A DNA stretch of 64,000 nt, taken from positions 62,001 to 126,000 of the forward strand of contig NZ_JAHRIB010000210.1 in NCBI RefSeq assembly GCF_019090165.1, written 5' to 3'. Both the position numbers and the translations under genes were made by a program. The notes beneath the pieces were generated by a model. It searched no databases, had not been told where the DNA came from, and was given only the letters and a program-made list of their open reading frames with translations. This document shows, in pieces, positions 42,556-50,773 of this stretch. The stretch's first letter is position 1; each line of letters starts with the position of its first letter. Origin of the DNA: Streptomyces sp. BV286 (GTDB lineage Bacteria; Actinomycetota; Actinomycetes; Streptomycetales; Streptomycetaceae).

Positions 42556-42608
42556 GATTTGCAGCCTCGCACAAAAGCCCGGCGCTGTAAGGGGGAGAGA
42601 TCGTGGCC
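42556..42608 (-). promoter_or_regulatory. MmyB-type shared promoter, leaderless (regulator 3)
   Basis: On the minus strand: GGCCACGATCTCTCCCCCT (42608-42590), 18 bp, TGCGAGGCTG (42571-42562), 6 bp, ATG at 42555. The CCCCCT-to-TGCGA and TGCGA-to-ATG distances equal those of the other two regulator promoters; the upstream GGGAGAAA box is degenerate here. Confidence 0.65.
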
Positions 42609-42729
42609 ATGCTGGGCTTTACCCATATATGAACAGGGTCTCGGCTCCGACCTGCGAGGCGGCGGGCGTACGAGGGCTCGGCGGCCCGAAGCTGCCTACC
42701 GGGCCGCCGAGGATGAGCGAGGAGCGGCG

Positions 42730-43428
42730 TCAGCTCAAGGCCTTGAGCACTTCCTGGGCCAGCGGGACCGCCGAGCCCGGGTTCTGGCCGGTGTACAGGG
42801 TGCGGTCGGACTCGACGTGCGCGGTGAACGGGTCGGCCTCGCGGTAGTCCGCCCCGAGTTCGTTGACGAGACGGTCCTGCAACAGCCACTTCGCGCGGTC
42901 CGCAAGACCGTTCTGCTTCTCCTCGGCGTTCGAGAGACCGGTCATCCGGTAGCCGGAGAACGGGGACGTCCCGTCAGGACCGATAGTGGCCAGCAGCGCC
43001 GCGGGGCCATGGCACACCAAAGACACCACCTTGCCGGAGGCGAGCCACTCGGTGAGCAGCCTGCCGGATGCGGCGTTGTCGGGCAGGTCCTCCATCGGAC
43101 CCCAGCCGCCGGGGTAGAACACGGCCACGTAGTCGTCGATGTCGACGTCCTCGATGCGCATCGGGTGCGCCAGTTCGGTCGCCTCGCGCAGGGCGGTCCG
43201 CATGCGCTGCGCGCCTTCCTCGCCGCCGTTGAAATCCGCGGTGAGGCTGAGCGCGTCCGCCGTGGGCGGCACGCCACCGGGTGTCGCCGCCGCGATCTCG
43301 TAGCCGGCCTCCTTGAAGACCTGGTAGGGGCCGATTGCTTCCTCGGCCCAGAAGCCGGCCGGCTGCCGGGTTCCGTCGGCCAGCGTCCAGTGGTCGGACG
43401 CGGTGATCACGAAGAGGATCTTCGCCAT
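42730..43428 (-). CDS. DJ-1/PfpI-family protein
   Basis: The 232-aa protein (MAKILFVITASDHWTLADGT, EEAIGPYQVFKEAGYEIAAA, ASGKVVSLVCHGPAALLATI) has the nucleophile Cys139-His140 and an upstream Glu, the HchA/PfpI catalytic set. Such proteins act as glyoxalase III or general stress hydrolases. It is third in the unit flavodoxin - SnoaL - DJ-1. Confidence 0.92.
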   Translation of the reverse strand: MAKILFVITASDHWTLADGTRQPAGFWAEEAIGPYQVFKEAGYEIAAATPGGVPPTADALSLTADFNGGEEGAQRMRTALREATELAHPMRIEDVDIDDYVAVFYPGGWGPMEDLPDNAASGRLLTEWLASGKVVSLVCHGPAALLATIGPDGTSPFSGYRMTGLSNAEEKQNGLADRAKWLLQDRLVNELGADYREADPFTAHVESDRTLYTGQNPGSAVPLAQEVLKALS

Positions 43429-43458
43429 GGGGTGTCTCCTGGTACTGGGTGGTGGTTC

Positions 43459-43851
43459 TCAGCCCTTGAGGGCTTCCTGGAGGATGTGACTGTCGGCGGC
43501 CTGCCGCATGCTGACGGCCTTGCCGTCGCGGACGGTCCACAGGTGGATGAACCGGACGTCGGCCGTCGCGCCGGACTTCGTCTCGGCGTGGTAGTGGCCG
43601 GACACGAAGACATGGCCGTCGTCATCCGCGTAGAACTCCTGGGGCACCGCGCCGAAGGACACGATGTTCGGCATCGGTGTGCCGAAGAAGTCCTTCGCCA
43701 CGCTGTCCCAGCCGTGGTAGACGCCACTGTTCGGGAAGCCCGGGGTGATGTCCCAGACGAGGTCCGGGGCCATGACCTCCTTGGTGACCTCCGGCGCCAT
43801 TCGGGATTCGTAGACGCGGCGGATGAGGGCGAGGTGCGGAGAGTCGGACAT
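43459..43851 (-). CDS. SnoaL-like protein
   Basis: The 130-aa protein (LALIRRVYESRMAPEVTKEV, VWDITPGFPNSGVYHGWDSV, FYADDDGHVFVSGHYHAETK) is an NTF2-like SnoaL/ketosteroid-isomerase-fold protein. Substrate is unknown. The gene starts behind AAGGAGC and sits 30 bp upstream of the DJ-1 gene. Confidence 0.9.
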   Translation of the reverse strand: MSDSPHLALIRRVYESRMAPEVTKEVMAPDLVWDITPGFPNSGVYHGWDSVAKDFFGTPMPNIVSFGAVPQEFYADDDGHVFVSGHYHAETKSGATADVRFIHLWTVRDGKAVSMRQAADSHILQEALKG

Positions 43852-43904
43852 GGTTGCTCCTTGAGCGGGATGGTGGATCGGAGTGCGGAAAGTAGGCCCT
43901 GTGA

Positions 43905-44504
43905 TCAGGCCGCGAAGGCGGCTCGCCCGGCGCGGAATATCGCGGCCTGCCGTGCGACGCGCGCACCCAGGTACTCCGCGGTGGCGAGGTCCGACCGGTG
44001 GACCGCTTCGGGGCCGGCGTCGGTGGGGCTCTGGGCGCCGGCGCCCATGAAGAAGCCCAGGCGGTTGATGTCGTCCTCGCTGCCCTTGGTGGAGTCCCAG
44101 CCCGGCATCAGCCCCAGGCTGATCCAGTGCATGCCGTGCTGGGCGGCCAAGGTGGCGAAATAGCCGAGGGTCGACGACTTGTCGCCGCTCTTGGCGCCGG
44201 AGTTGGTGAAGCCCGCGGCCAGCTTGTCCACCCAGGCGTGGGTGAACCAGCGCCTGCTGCTGGCCTCGGCGAACGCGTGGAAGGCCGCAGATGCAGTACC
44301 CATGTACGTGGCGGCGCCAAAGATGATCGCGTCAGCGGCGTCCAGCTGCGCCCACTGTTCGTCGTTGATGGTGTCGACCGGGATCAGGACCACCTCGGCG
44401 TCGGTTCCCGCCGCGCCACGCGCCACGGCTTCGGCGACGACGGCCGTGTGGCCGAAGCCCGAATGAAAGGCAATGACGACCGTGGTGCGGCTGGAATGGC
44501 TCAT
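43905..44504 (-). CDS. Flavodoxin-fold NAD(P)H oxidoreductase (WrbA-like)
   Basis: The 199-aa protein, from the ATG at 44504 behind GAGGAGCC, begins TTVVIAFHSGFGHTAVVAEA, an FMN phosphate loop, with GAATYMGTASAAFHAFAEAS and AGFTNSGAKSGDKSSTLGYF as in WrbA/flavodoxin-like quinone reductases. It is the first gene of the unit and has the shared MmyB-type promoter upstream, here with a normal leader and ribosome site. Confidence 0.9.
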   Translation of the reverse strand: MSHSSRTTVVIAFHSGFGHTAVVAEAVARGAAGTDAEVVLIPVDTINDEQWAQLDAADAIIFGAATYMGTASAAFHAFAEASSRRWFTHAWVDKLAAGFTNSGAKSGDKSSTLGYFATLAAQHGMHWISLGLMPGWDSTKGSEDDINRLGFFMGAGAQSPTDAGPEAVHRSDLATAEYLGARVARQAAIFRAGRAAFAA

Positions 44505-44545
44505 GGTGATCGGGCTCCTCGAGACTCTTGTTCGGTATGCGCCCG

Positions 44546-44591
44546 AGCATTGCACCGGAACAGCGCGCTGTGAGGGGGAGGAACTTTTCCC
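44546..44591 (-). promoter_or_regulatory. MmyB-type shared promoter of the flavodoxin-SnoaL-DJ-1 unit
   Basis: On the minus strand: GGGAAAAG (44591-44584), TTCCTCCCCCT (to 44573), 18 bp, TGCAATGCT (44554-44546). Spacings equal those at the regulator genes. The start codon is 42 bp further on, so this transcript has a leader. Confidence 0.65.
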
Positions 44592-44707
44592 CTGTCTACC
44601 GTTCTCCGGGTATGCGATCCCGGCCCGACGGCCTGACCAGGAATACCGGCCCGATCCGCATACGCCAACGATTGGTGCGCGTATTCCGTCCGGCACGGTG
44701 CGGGCCA

Positions 44708-45619
44708 CTAGAGAACAGCGAAGAACTCCACCATCTTGGGGATCGCCTGGTCCACGTACTCGGGCACGTCGTACAAGGCGATATGAGTTGCGCCTTCGAC
44801 GACGAACAGCTCCTTCGGCCCCCGGGAAAGTTCGTAGGCCCGGTCGCTGAATACCTTGGTGTCCGCCTTGCTCCCGGCGATGAGGAGCATCGGCTGGGTC
44901 AGCAGTTCCGGGATCTGGTCGAACGCCGAGAAGGCGAACATCTTGTCCATGCTGGTCAGCAGGAAACGGCCCTTCGAGTTGGGATGCTGACCTCGAGGCG
45001 TCCTGTAGTAGTCGTACCCCTCACGCAGGAGGTCCGGCGTGTTCTCGTCGATCTCGTCCAGTGTTTCAGGGACGAACGGGGCGTAGAGCGGCTCCGCTCC
45101 TCGTGCTTCTGCCGTGCGCTGGTTGGCGACCATCTCCAGCGTTCCGATCTGCTCGGCCACCGGAGACAGATGCCCCAGGAAGCCCCGGGACCCTTCTCCC
45201 ATGGGAGCTGCGCTGACCGTAGCCACTGCCTTGAAGCGACGTTCGGTTTGAGCCACGCTGATCGCGTAGCCGCCGCCGGCGCAGATACCGAAGACCCCCA
45301 ATCGCTCGGAGTCGACGAACGGAAGGGTGGTGAGGAAGTCGGCTGCACAACGGGCGTCTTCCACCCGCGTCGTCGGGTCTTCCAGCAGGCGGGGCTCGCC
45401 GCCGCTCGCTCCCTGACAGGAGGAGTCGTAGACGACGGTGACGAATCCGTGCGCAGCAAGCCTCTCGGCGTAGTGGCCGATGGTCTGTTCCTTTACGCCG
45501 CCCGCCGGATGAATTCCGACGAGGGCTGGATACTTCTTGTCTTCGCTGAAGTCTTTCGGCAGATGAAGATGTCCCGCAAGTTCCACTGCCTTGTTCCTGA
45601 ACGAGACAGTTTCCACCAT
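44708..45619 (-). CDS. Dienelactone-hydrolase-like alpha/beta hydrolase
   Basis: The 303-aa protein (AVELAGHLHLPKDF, YPALVGIHPAGGVKEQTIGH, GVFGICAGGGYAISVAQTER) has Cys113 in the nucleophile elbow G-I-C-A-G-G, where most alpha/beta hydrolases have Ser. IAGSKADTKVFSDRAY gives the acid and GATHIALYD the His. Cys nucleophiles are known from dienelactone hydrolase. A partial match to the shared promoter lies upstream at 45688-45728 (GGGGACGG, TTCTTCCCCCCTT). Relatives: the remnant at 38892 and the secreted enzyme at 61256. Confidence 0.9.
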   Translation of the reverse strand: MVETVSFRNKAVELAGHLHLPKDFSEDKKYPALVGIHPAGGVKEQTIGHYAERLAAHGFVTVVYDSSCQGASGGEPRLLEDPTTRVEDARCAADFLTTLPFVDSERLGVFGICAGGGYAISVAQTERRFKAVATVSAAPMGEGSRGFLGHLSPVAEQIGTLEMVANQRTAEARGAEPLYAPFVPETLDEIDENTPDLLREGYDYYRTPRGQHPNSKGRFLLTSMDKMFAFSAFDQIPELLTQPMLLIAGSKADTKVFSDRAYELSRGPKELFVVEGATHIALYDVPEYVDQAIPKMVEFFAVL

Positions 45620-46059
45620 GGCGCCTACCCCTTTATCGACCTCGACCCGCCGCTGGACGGTCCTCGCTCATCTTTCGCCGTGGTCGAGATTGTGTCCAGT
45701 CGTCAAGGGGGGAAGAAACCGTCCCCTGGATGCGACTCTCCGGGGCGACAATTACCTTCTCGAGTCAGCGATTTACGTCGCCTGTATGCATTGGGCTTGC
45801 ACCTGGAATATTCGCTGCACTCGACCAGGCCGACGATGCGACAGGCCGCTGATCCGAAAGACCCGCAGGACGACGTCCGCACGGCGCTGGAACACACCAT
45901 CGAGCGCTGCGAACCCCGCGCACAGGCATGAGGATCGGGTCCGCCGAGTGGGCGAGTCGTTGACGACGTAGCGCGCGTCGGCCTCCCTGTGCGGGGGCGC
46001 GCCGTAGGGGCCCGAACCCTGTCCGGTCTCGGGCCCCGTCCTCGACTACCCGACCTCCC
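45620..46059. other. Intergenic region
   Basis: Upstream region of the hydrolase with the weak shared-promoter match (around 45688-45728) and no recognisable gene. Open frames here lack ribosome sites and family features. Confidence 0.45.
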
Positions 46060-47550
46060 CTAACCGGGCGAATCGGATGCGTCTCCCGGTAGGTGCCGCT
46101 GCACCGCCGCTTCCAACTCCCGGCGCACCGGCTCCGGCAGCGGCTGACCCAGCGCCCAGGCCATCAGGGATTCCGCGACCGAGTCCAGCTCGATGCCGGT
46201 GCGCTGGGAGACCTCGCGGAGCACGTCAAGCCCGGCTGCCGGCGAAATGCGGTGAACCGCGATGAGGGCGCCGATGGCCCGGTCGACCATCACGTAGGAG
46301 TCGACCGCATCCGAGACCCCCTCGCCGGCTCCTTCCTGCCGAGTCCCGCTGAGCAGGCTGGAGTTGTGCGGACTTTCGTGCTGAGGCCCGTGCCAGTCAA
46401 TGCACAGGACAGTGGCATCATCTCTGGGCTGTCGGCCCTTGTAGGCGTCGGCCACCGCGGCGACCAGTGTGCGGACCACCTCGCGCGGGTGCTCGGCAGC
46501 CGTCGCGCGGACGAGGCCCGGCAGGTCGACCACGTCGGCTTCGCGTTCCTGCATACCGTCGGTGTGGAGGACGAGACGGTCGCCGGGGCGCAGATCGAGA
46601 TCCTGCACCTGATACGGGCCCTTGTGCGCGGTGACCCCGAAGGGCAGATTGATGGCCAGGTGGAGTTCCTCGACCTGGCCGTCGCGCAGGCGAAGGGGCC
46701 AGGGGTGGCCGGCGTTGACGAGCTGGGCGCCGCTGCCGTCCAGGGCGATGCGCACCAGCTGACCGGTGGCGAAGGTGCGCCGGCCGTGGTCGAGGAGCGC
46801 CTGGTGGGTCTGGCGGGCCTGTTCGGCCAGGTCGCTTCCGGCGCGGCGGGCACCCCGGGAGGCGTTGACCAGGAGGGTCGCCATCAGCGAGGCGTCCACG
46901 TCGTGGCCCATGGCATCGGTGACCGAAAGGTGCAGTGTGTCCTGGTCGAGCGAGTAGTCGTAGGTGTCGCCGGCGATATCGGAAGCGGGCACCAGCGCGC
47001 CCGCGAGATCGAACTCGGGAGCCTCGCAAGAAGAGGCCGAGGGCAGGAGCTGGCGCTGGATCTCCGCCGCCAGGCTCACCGAGGTGGTGCGGTTGCCCCA
47101 GTGGTAAAGATCGGTGAACCGGCGGTCGGTGACGATGATGTACGCCAGCGCGTGCGCGGCCTCCTCGATCTGCTCCAGCACATCCTCGGTGACCTGGGTG
47201 AGGAACAGCTCCAGAACCCCGATGGCGTCGCCGCGGTTGGTGACCGGGGCCAGGACCCGCCAGCCCTGTTCTCCGTCCGGGGACTGTACGAGCGTTTGGG
47301 TGCGAAGGACCTCGTCGTAAACGCTGCTGCCCGCGAGGGGAACCTGATCGGGATGGCGCTCCTGCTCCGGGGCGGCCTGATCACTGACCCGCAGCAGGCG
47401 CCGGCCCACGACGTCCACGAACAGGAACGACACGTACCGCGCCCCGAACCGGTCACGCAGATCACGCGCCACCACGTCCAGCGAACGCACCGGTGCGGCA
47501 TCCTCCGCCGCCGCCAGCACATCCGCCAGCCCGAACCGATCACGCAGCAC
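46060..47550 (-). CDS. GAF-SpoIIE-ANTAR protein (PP2C-type phosphatase)
   Basis: The start is taken at the GTG at 47550 directly after GGAGGAGG, giving 496 aa. Residues about 1-150 form a GAF domain (DVVARDLRDRFGARYVSFLF, GWRVLAPVTNRGDAIGVLEL). Residues about 175-390 form a SpoIIE/PP2C phosphatase domain (VPASDIAGDTYDYSLDQDTL, SVTDAMGHDVDASLMATLLV; GDRLVLHTDGM), and PRDDATVLCIDW. Residues about 415-480 form an ANTAR-like RNA-binding domain (SYVMVDRAIGALIAVHRISP, GLDVLREVSQRTGIELDSVA). It would dephosphorylate a STAS protein such as the one at 31703 in response to a GAF ligand; the ANTAR domain suggests an additional RNA-binding output. Confidence 0.88.
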   Translation of the reverse strand: MLRDRFGLADVLAAAEDAAPVRSLDVVARDLRDRFGARYVSFLFVDVVGRRLLRVSDQAAPEQERHPDQVPLAGSSVYDEVLRTQTLVQSPDGEQGWRVLAPVTNRGDAIGVLELFLTQVTEDVLEQIEEAAHALAYIIVTDRRFTDLYHWGNRTTSVSLAAEIQRQLLPSASSCEAPEFDLAGALVPASDIAGDTYDYSLDQDTLHLSVTDAMGHDVDASLMATLLVNASRGARRAGSDLAEQARQTHQALLDHGRRTFATGQLVRIALDGSGAQLVNAGHPWPLRLRDGQVEELHLAINLPFGVTAHKGPYQVQDLDLRPGDRLVLHTDGMQEREADVVDLPGLVRATAAEHPREVVRTLVAAVADAYKGRQPRDDATVLCIDWHGPQHESPHNSSLLSGTRQEGAGEGVSDAVDSYVMVDRAIGALIAVHRISPAAGLDVLREVSQRTGIELDSVAESLMAWALGQPLPEPVRRELEAAVQRHLPGDASDSPG

Positions 47551-47950
47551 TTCAACCTCCTCCAGCCGCGAGCCCTGCTTACCGACACAGCAAGCCTCGC
47601 CGCTGCGCCCCCGCCTCAGCACCTACGGCACTTCGGCAAGAGACCCGATCACACGTCCTTACCCCGGACCACAGCCCGCAGCCCTCTTCCTCACCACACA
47701 ACCAGACGGATGCATCACAGACCCGGCGCACGCCGACCACAACCAGCAGCGGTCAGTACCAGTCGGCCGGCCGACTGGCGGGAGACGTCGATCGCGGCAC
47801 GCACCTCCTGCGTACCATCCCACTCGCCGAGCTGTTCGGCGCCGTAACCGCGGAAGCGTCACTGTCCCGTCCGGTCCCCCAAAGATCGTGGTGGAAGTCG
47901 GCGTTGACGTCATCCGGGACGGCGCCGAGCGGTGGCGGCACTCTTGGCTC
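47551..47950 (+). pseudogene. Possible 3' remnant of an ATP-dependent DNA ligase
   Basis: Between 47876 and 47964 the plus strand reads GPPKIVVEVGVDVIRDGAER followed by WRHSWLRIPLS and a stop. This resembles the C-terminal OB-fold end of actinobacterial ATP-dependent DNA ligases. Upstream no continuous ligase frame remains. The match is short, so the assignment is tentative. The rest of the interval is the upstream region of the phosphatase gene. Confidence 0.35.
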
Positions 47951-47978
47951 CGCATCCCGCTGTCTTGAGCGGGATGCG
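47951..47978 (+). terminator. Strong hairpin terminator
   Basis: CGCATCCCGCT (47951-47961) / AGCGGGATGCG (47968-47978), an 11-bp perfect stem with a 6-nt loop, at the stop of the possible ligase remnant. Confidence 0.75.
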
Positions 47979-48117
47979 GTGGTCGCGCCGCCATCAGGCA
48001 GAGAACCCGGCAGCGAATGGTCGAGCAGGAACGTCGGCGTCAGGAAGAGCGGCAGCGACGACGGACATAGCGACCAGGGCGTGCCGGCCGGCTTGGTGGG
48101 CTATGTGGTGAGAGCGG

Positions 48118-48585
48118 TCATGCGGGTATTCCGACGGCCTCCGCGATGGCGGTTGTGTAGCCCTCGACGCTTGTGGCGCCGACGACGGCGTGGGTGCCGT
48201 TGAAGACCGCGAACGGCACGCCCTGGATGCCGAATGCCAGACCGGCGGCCCGCTCGTCGCGGACGGCCTGTGTGTAGGTGTCCCCGGACAACGTCGCTCG
48301 GGTCGCCTCGGCCGGAACTCCGGCCTCGGCGCCGACCTTGACCAGTTCGTCCCTCTCGAACCGGTTGACCACGCCGGCGATGTAGCCGCGCTGAAGCGTC
48401 GAGAACAGCGGTGTGGCCACGCCATGAGCGCGGGCGAGATGCAGTACACGGTGGACGTCGAAAGTGTTCGCGGCAGAGCGGTCCACGCTGTACGGCAGGC
48501 CCTCAGCCTGGGCCAGTTCGGCCAGCTTGCGGGCAGGACATGAGGGCGCCCTCCGATTCTTATCTTTTGTGCGCAGCGCCATCAT
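48118..48585 (-). pseudogene. N-terminally truncated DsbA/FrnE-like protein
   Basis: The frame (155 aa) reads LAELAQAEGLPYSVDRSAAN, TFDVHRVLHLARAHGV and AFGIQGVPFAVFNGTHAVVG, the C-terminal two thirds of the FrnE/2-hydroxychromene-isomerase branch of DsbA-like oxidoreductases. The N-terminal 55-60 residues with the thioredoxin strand and CxxC are missing and replaced by MMALRTKDKNRRAPSCPARK, so it has lost its active site. It is divergent from the HxlR gene, a common pairing for FrnE proteins. Confidence 0.72.
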
Positions 48586-48593
48586 GCGACAGT

Positions 48594-49064
48594 ATGGAGG
48601 CCTCTACAGAAGGCACACTCGTGTCCGTATCGGAAGGGCGTGTTCTCGTGGACACCGCTGGAGCAGCCGCGAAAACGATGCCGGTGGGGCCGTGTGCTCG
48701 TATTCCGGCAGAGCAGTCCGACTTCATCCGCGCGATCCTCGACCGCGTCGGCGACAAGTGGACTCTGCTCGTGATCGCCACCCTGCAGCACGGGGTACGT
48801 CGCTACTCCGATCTGCATCACACCGTCCCGGGAATTTCCCAGCGCATGCTCACCCTCACGCTCCGGCAGCTCGTCCAGGACGGCCTGATCACCCGCACCG
48901 CGTACGCCGAGGTGCCGCCACGTGTCGAGTACGCCCTTACGCCCCTCGGAATCAGCCTCCTCGACATCGTCGGTTCCCTGATCGACTGGGCCTCGACCCA
49001 TCACGACGAGATCCGTGAGCATCGCAGTCGGTTCGGACAAGCGACAACGAAGCCGACGAGTTGA
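48594..49064 (+). CDS. HxlR-family transcriptional regulator
   Basis: The 156-aa protein has the HxlR winged helix (FIRAILDRVGDKWTLLVIAT, RRYSDLHHTVPGISQRMLTL, LRQLVQDGLITRTAYAEVPP, RVEYALTPLGISLLDIVGSL). Cys at residue 33 (PVGPCAR) stands in the N-terminal region, where HxlR/YodB-type sensors keep the reactive Cys; this suggests redox or electrophile sensing. Its natural target was probably the divergent FrnE-like gene, now truncated. Confidence 0.92.
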   Translation: MEASTEGTLVSVSEGRVLVDTAGAAAKTMPVGPCARIPAEQSDFIRAILDRVGDKWTLLVIATLQHGVRRYSDLHHTVPGISQRMLTLTLRQLVQDGLITRTAYAEVPPRVEYALTPLGISLLDIVGSLIDWASTHHDEIREHRSRFGQATTKPTS

Positions 49065-49328
49065 CCAGCCCAAAGCAGCCCAGCCTTTTGAGGAACGGGC
49101 TGGCGCAGACGTTTCAGCGCGACAACCTGGCCGCGGGCATAGGTCACGATGGTGCGGGCGCCGACGCCCACGAGATGAAGCGCAAGCCGCCGTCCGTCAC
49201 GTAGCGCCTGCATGAGAATGGGCACCATTGTGGACTCCACACCGGTGCGGTCTGCTTCCACTCGTTCGTGCACCTCTGATGCCCGGCGCATAGCCTCGCG
49301 TGAGGCGAAGATCGTCTGATGCCCGGCG
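49065..49328 (-). other. Unassigned open frame on the minus strand
   Basis: The minus strand reads QTIFASREAMRRASEVHERV and GVESTMVPILMQALRDGRRL, then ALHLVGVGARTIVTYARGQV, in one frame without the usual shadow composition. It has no clear start or ribosome site. It could be the interior of a lost gene; I do not recognise the family. Confidence 0.3.
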
Positions 49329-49964
49329 TCAGGTGAAAGCGGCTGCCGGAAGCTCTGTCTCTGTCTCCTCAATGGGGAGGTAGATGCCGAGCTCGCTCTC
49401 CAGGAACCGCAGGAACGCGACATCGCCCAACTCGTCACCGTTGTCCACGAAGCCGAGCGCCTCCTCGGCTGGGACGCCGTTCGTAAGGTGCGGCAGGCCA
49501 GGCTCGAAGGATGTCACCTCATCACCGCGGTAGGCATAGTCGACGCGGCTGAAGCCCTTCGCGTTGCGATGCACGCAGAACGCCCGTCCCCGTTCGGACA
49601 ACGACGCGAGGTACGTGCCCGTCCGGCAGTGGAATTCCTCCAGCGCAAACGCCCAGCCCGCCACCGAGCCCGCTCGGACGATGGTCTCCGGCGGGGCGGG
49701 CAGAAAGCCGGCGCTCGTCAGCTGGGCAACAGCCGCTTCGTCTTCCGCGTCCAGGAAATCGAGGTCACTGATGGGGTCCTCCTCATCCCGCAGCAGCAAC
49801 TCGTACGCTGCGGGGCGGCTGAGCAGAACAACGTCGCGCTCCTCGGCGCCGACGTGACGCAGCAGCTCGTACGGCGAGAGGCCCTCACTGAGCGCGAGCG
49901 TGAAGCTGGTGCTGTAGGCATCGGCTATCCAGCTCAGCCCGTTCTCCGTAGGTCGCCGGTTCAT
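49329..49964 (-). CDS. DUF6461-like protein
   Basis: The 211-aa protein, from the ATG at 49964 (MNRRPTENGLSWIADAYSTS), reads FTLALSEGLSPYELLRHVGA and IVRAGSVAGWAFALEEFHCR. This pattern (single domain, aromatic-rich, acidic C terminus) matches actinobacterial proteins annotated as DUF6461, as far as I recall. Function is unknown. It has no signal peptide or membrane segment. Confidence 0.75.
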   Translation of the reverse strand: MNRRPTENGLSWIADAYSTSFTLALSEGLSPYELLRHVGAEERDVVLLSRPAAYELLLRDEEDPISDLDFLDAEDEAAVAQLTSAGFLPAPPETIVRAGSVAGWAFALEEFHCRTGTYLASLSERGRAFCVHRNAKGFSRVDYAYRGDEVTSFEPGLPHLTNGVPAEEALGFVDNGDELGDVAFLRFLESELGIYLPIEETETELPAAAFT

Positions 49965-50138
49965 CAAGTCGCCCTTCCCGCACGGTGGCTGATGCCGCAC
50001 AGTTGCCGGGCGGCACTGCTCTGGACGGCACTAGGAGCCCGGTGGGGAGTGTCTCAGTCACAAGGTGACTCAGGCGACGCAGCCCTCATGACGGGACGAG
50101 ACGTGACGGGCGTCGCGGCCACGTACCGCAGCGGCCGC

Positions 50139-50477
50139 TCAGAGGTGGCCGTCCAGGACCTTCCGCACCTCGGTGATGGTCATGGGCCCCGTGCCGTGCG
50201 CCACCACCTCTCCCTCCTTCAGCAGGACGTAGGACGGGGCTCCGGTGATCCCGTATCGGTCGGTCGCAGCCGGACAACGCGTGATGTCGGCGCGGACGGC
50301 CGTCAGGCGGCCCGTGTAGTCGTCGGCGATGCCACCCACGACGAGGTCCATCACCCGGCTGGGCTCGATCGCCTTGGGCCATGTCCCGGTGAAGTATGCG
50401 AGGACCGGAACAGCGCTCATGCCGAGGATGAAATTGAACTCCGCGTCCTCACGGGGTCGGTGAACCCGCATCGCCAT
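50139..50477 (-). CDS. Thioredoxin-like protein without CxxC
   Basis: The 112-aa protein, from the ATG at 50477 behind AGGAG, has the thioredoxin strand and cis-Pro region (VPVLAYFTGTW, AVRADITRCPAATDRYGITG, APSYVLLKEGEVVAHGTGPM). Where the family has W-C-G-P-C it reads TWPKAIEP, so both redox cysteines are gone. It cannot act as a disulfide reductase and may be a chaperone-like or regulatory thioredoxin fold. One Cys remains at CPAATD. Confidence 0.8.
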   Translation of the reverse strand: MAMRVHRPREDAEFNFILGMSAVPVLAYFTGTWPKAIEPSRVMDLVVGGIADDYTGRLTAVRADITRCPAATDRYGITGAPSYVLLKEGEVVAHGTGPMTITEVRKVLDGHL

Positions 50478-50773
50478 GGAATCTCCTGCCGTCACATTCC
50501 GCCATTCCCTCCCCATCATCCCTCGCGCTGCGTGCCGGGCCGGCCCGTGCGCATCGTCCACCGGATCCAGGCGAGCCGTATCCGCCACAGCGCTCCTCAG
50601 AAACAGCGCCCCCGACGGGCTTCCCGAGGCCTTGCCCGGTCTGCACCTCACCCCCGGTCTCAGCTGGCTCACACCGCTCTTCGCCGGCTCGCATGAGCCG
50701 GCTGATGACGCCGGGAACGAGGCACGATGCCTGGACCGCTCGCGGACGCGGTCGTGGACGGTCGGCGTACGCG

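Noticed and set aside
45591..45971. Possible small gene in the region upstream of the hydrolase
   Set aside because: No ribosome site, no recognisable family, and one frame overlaps the hydrolase start.
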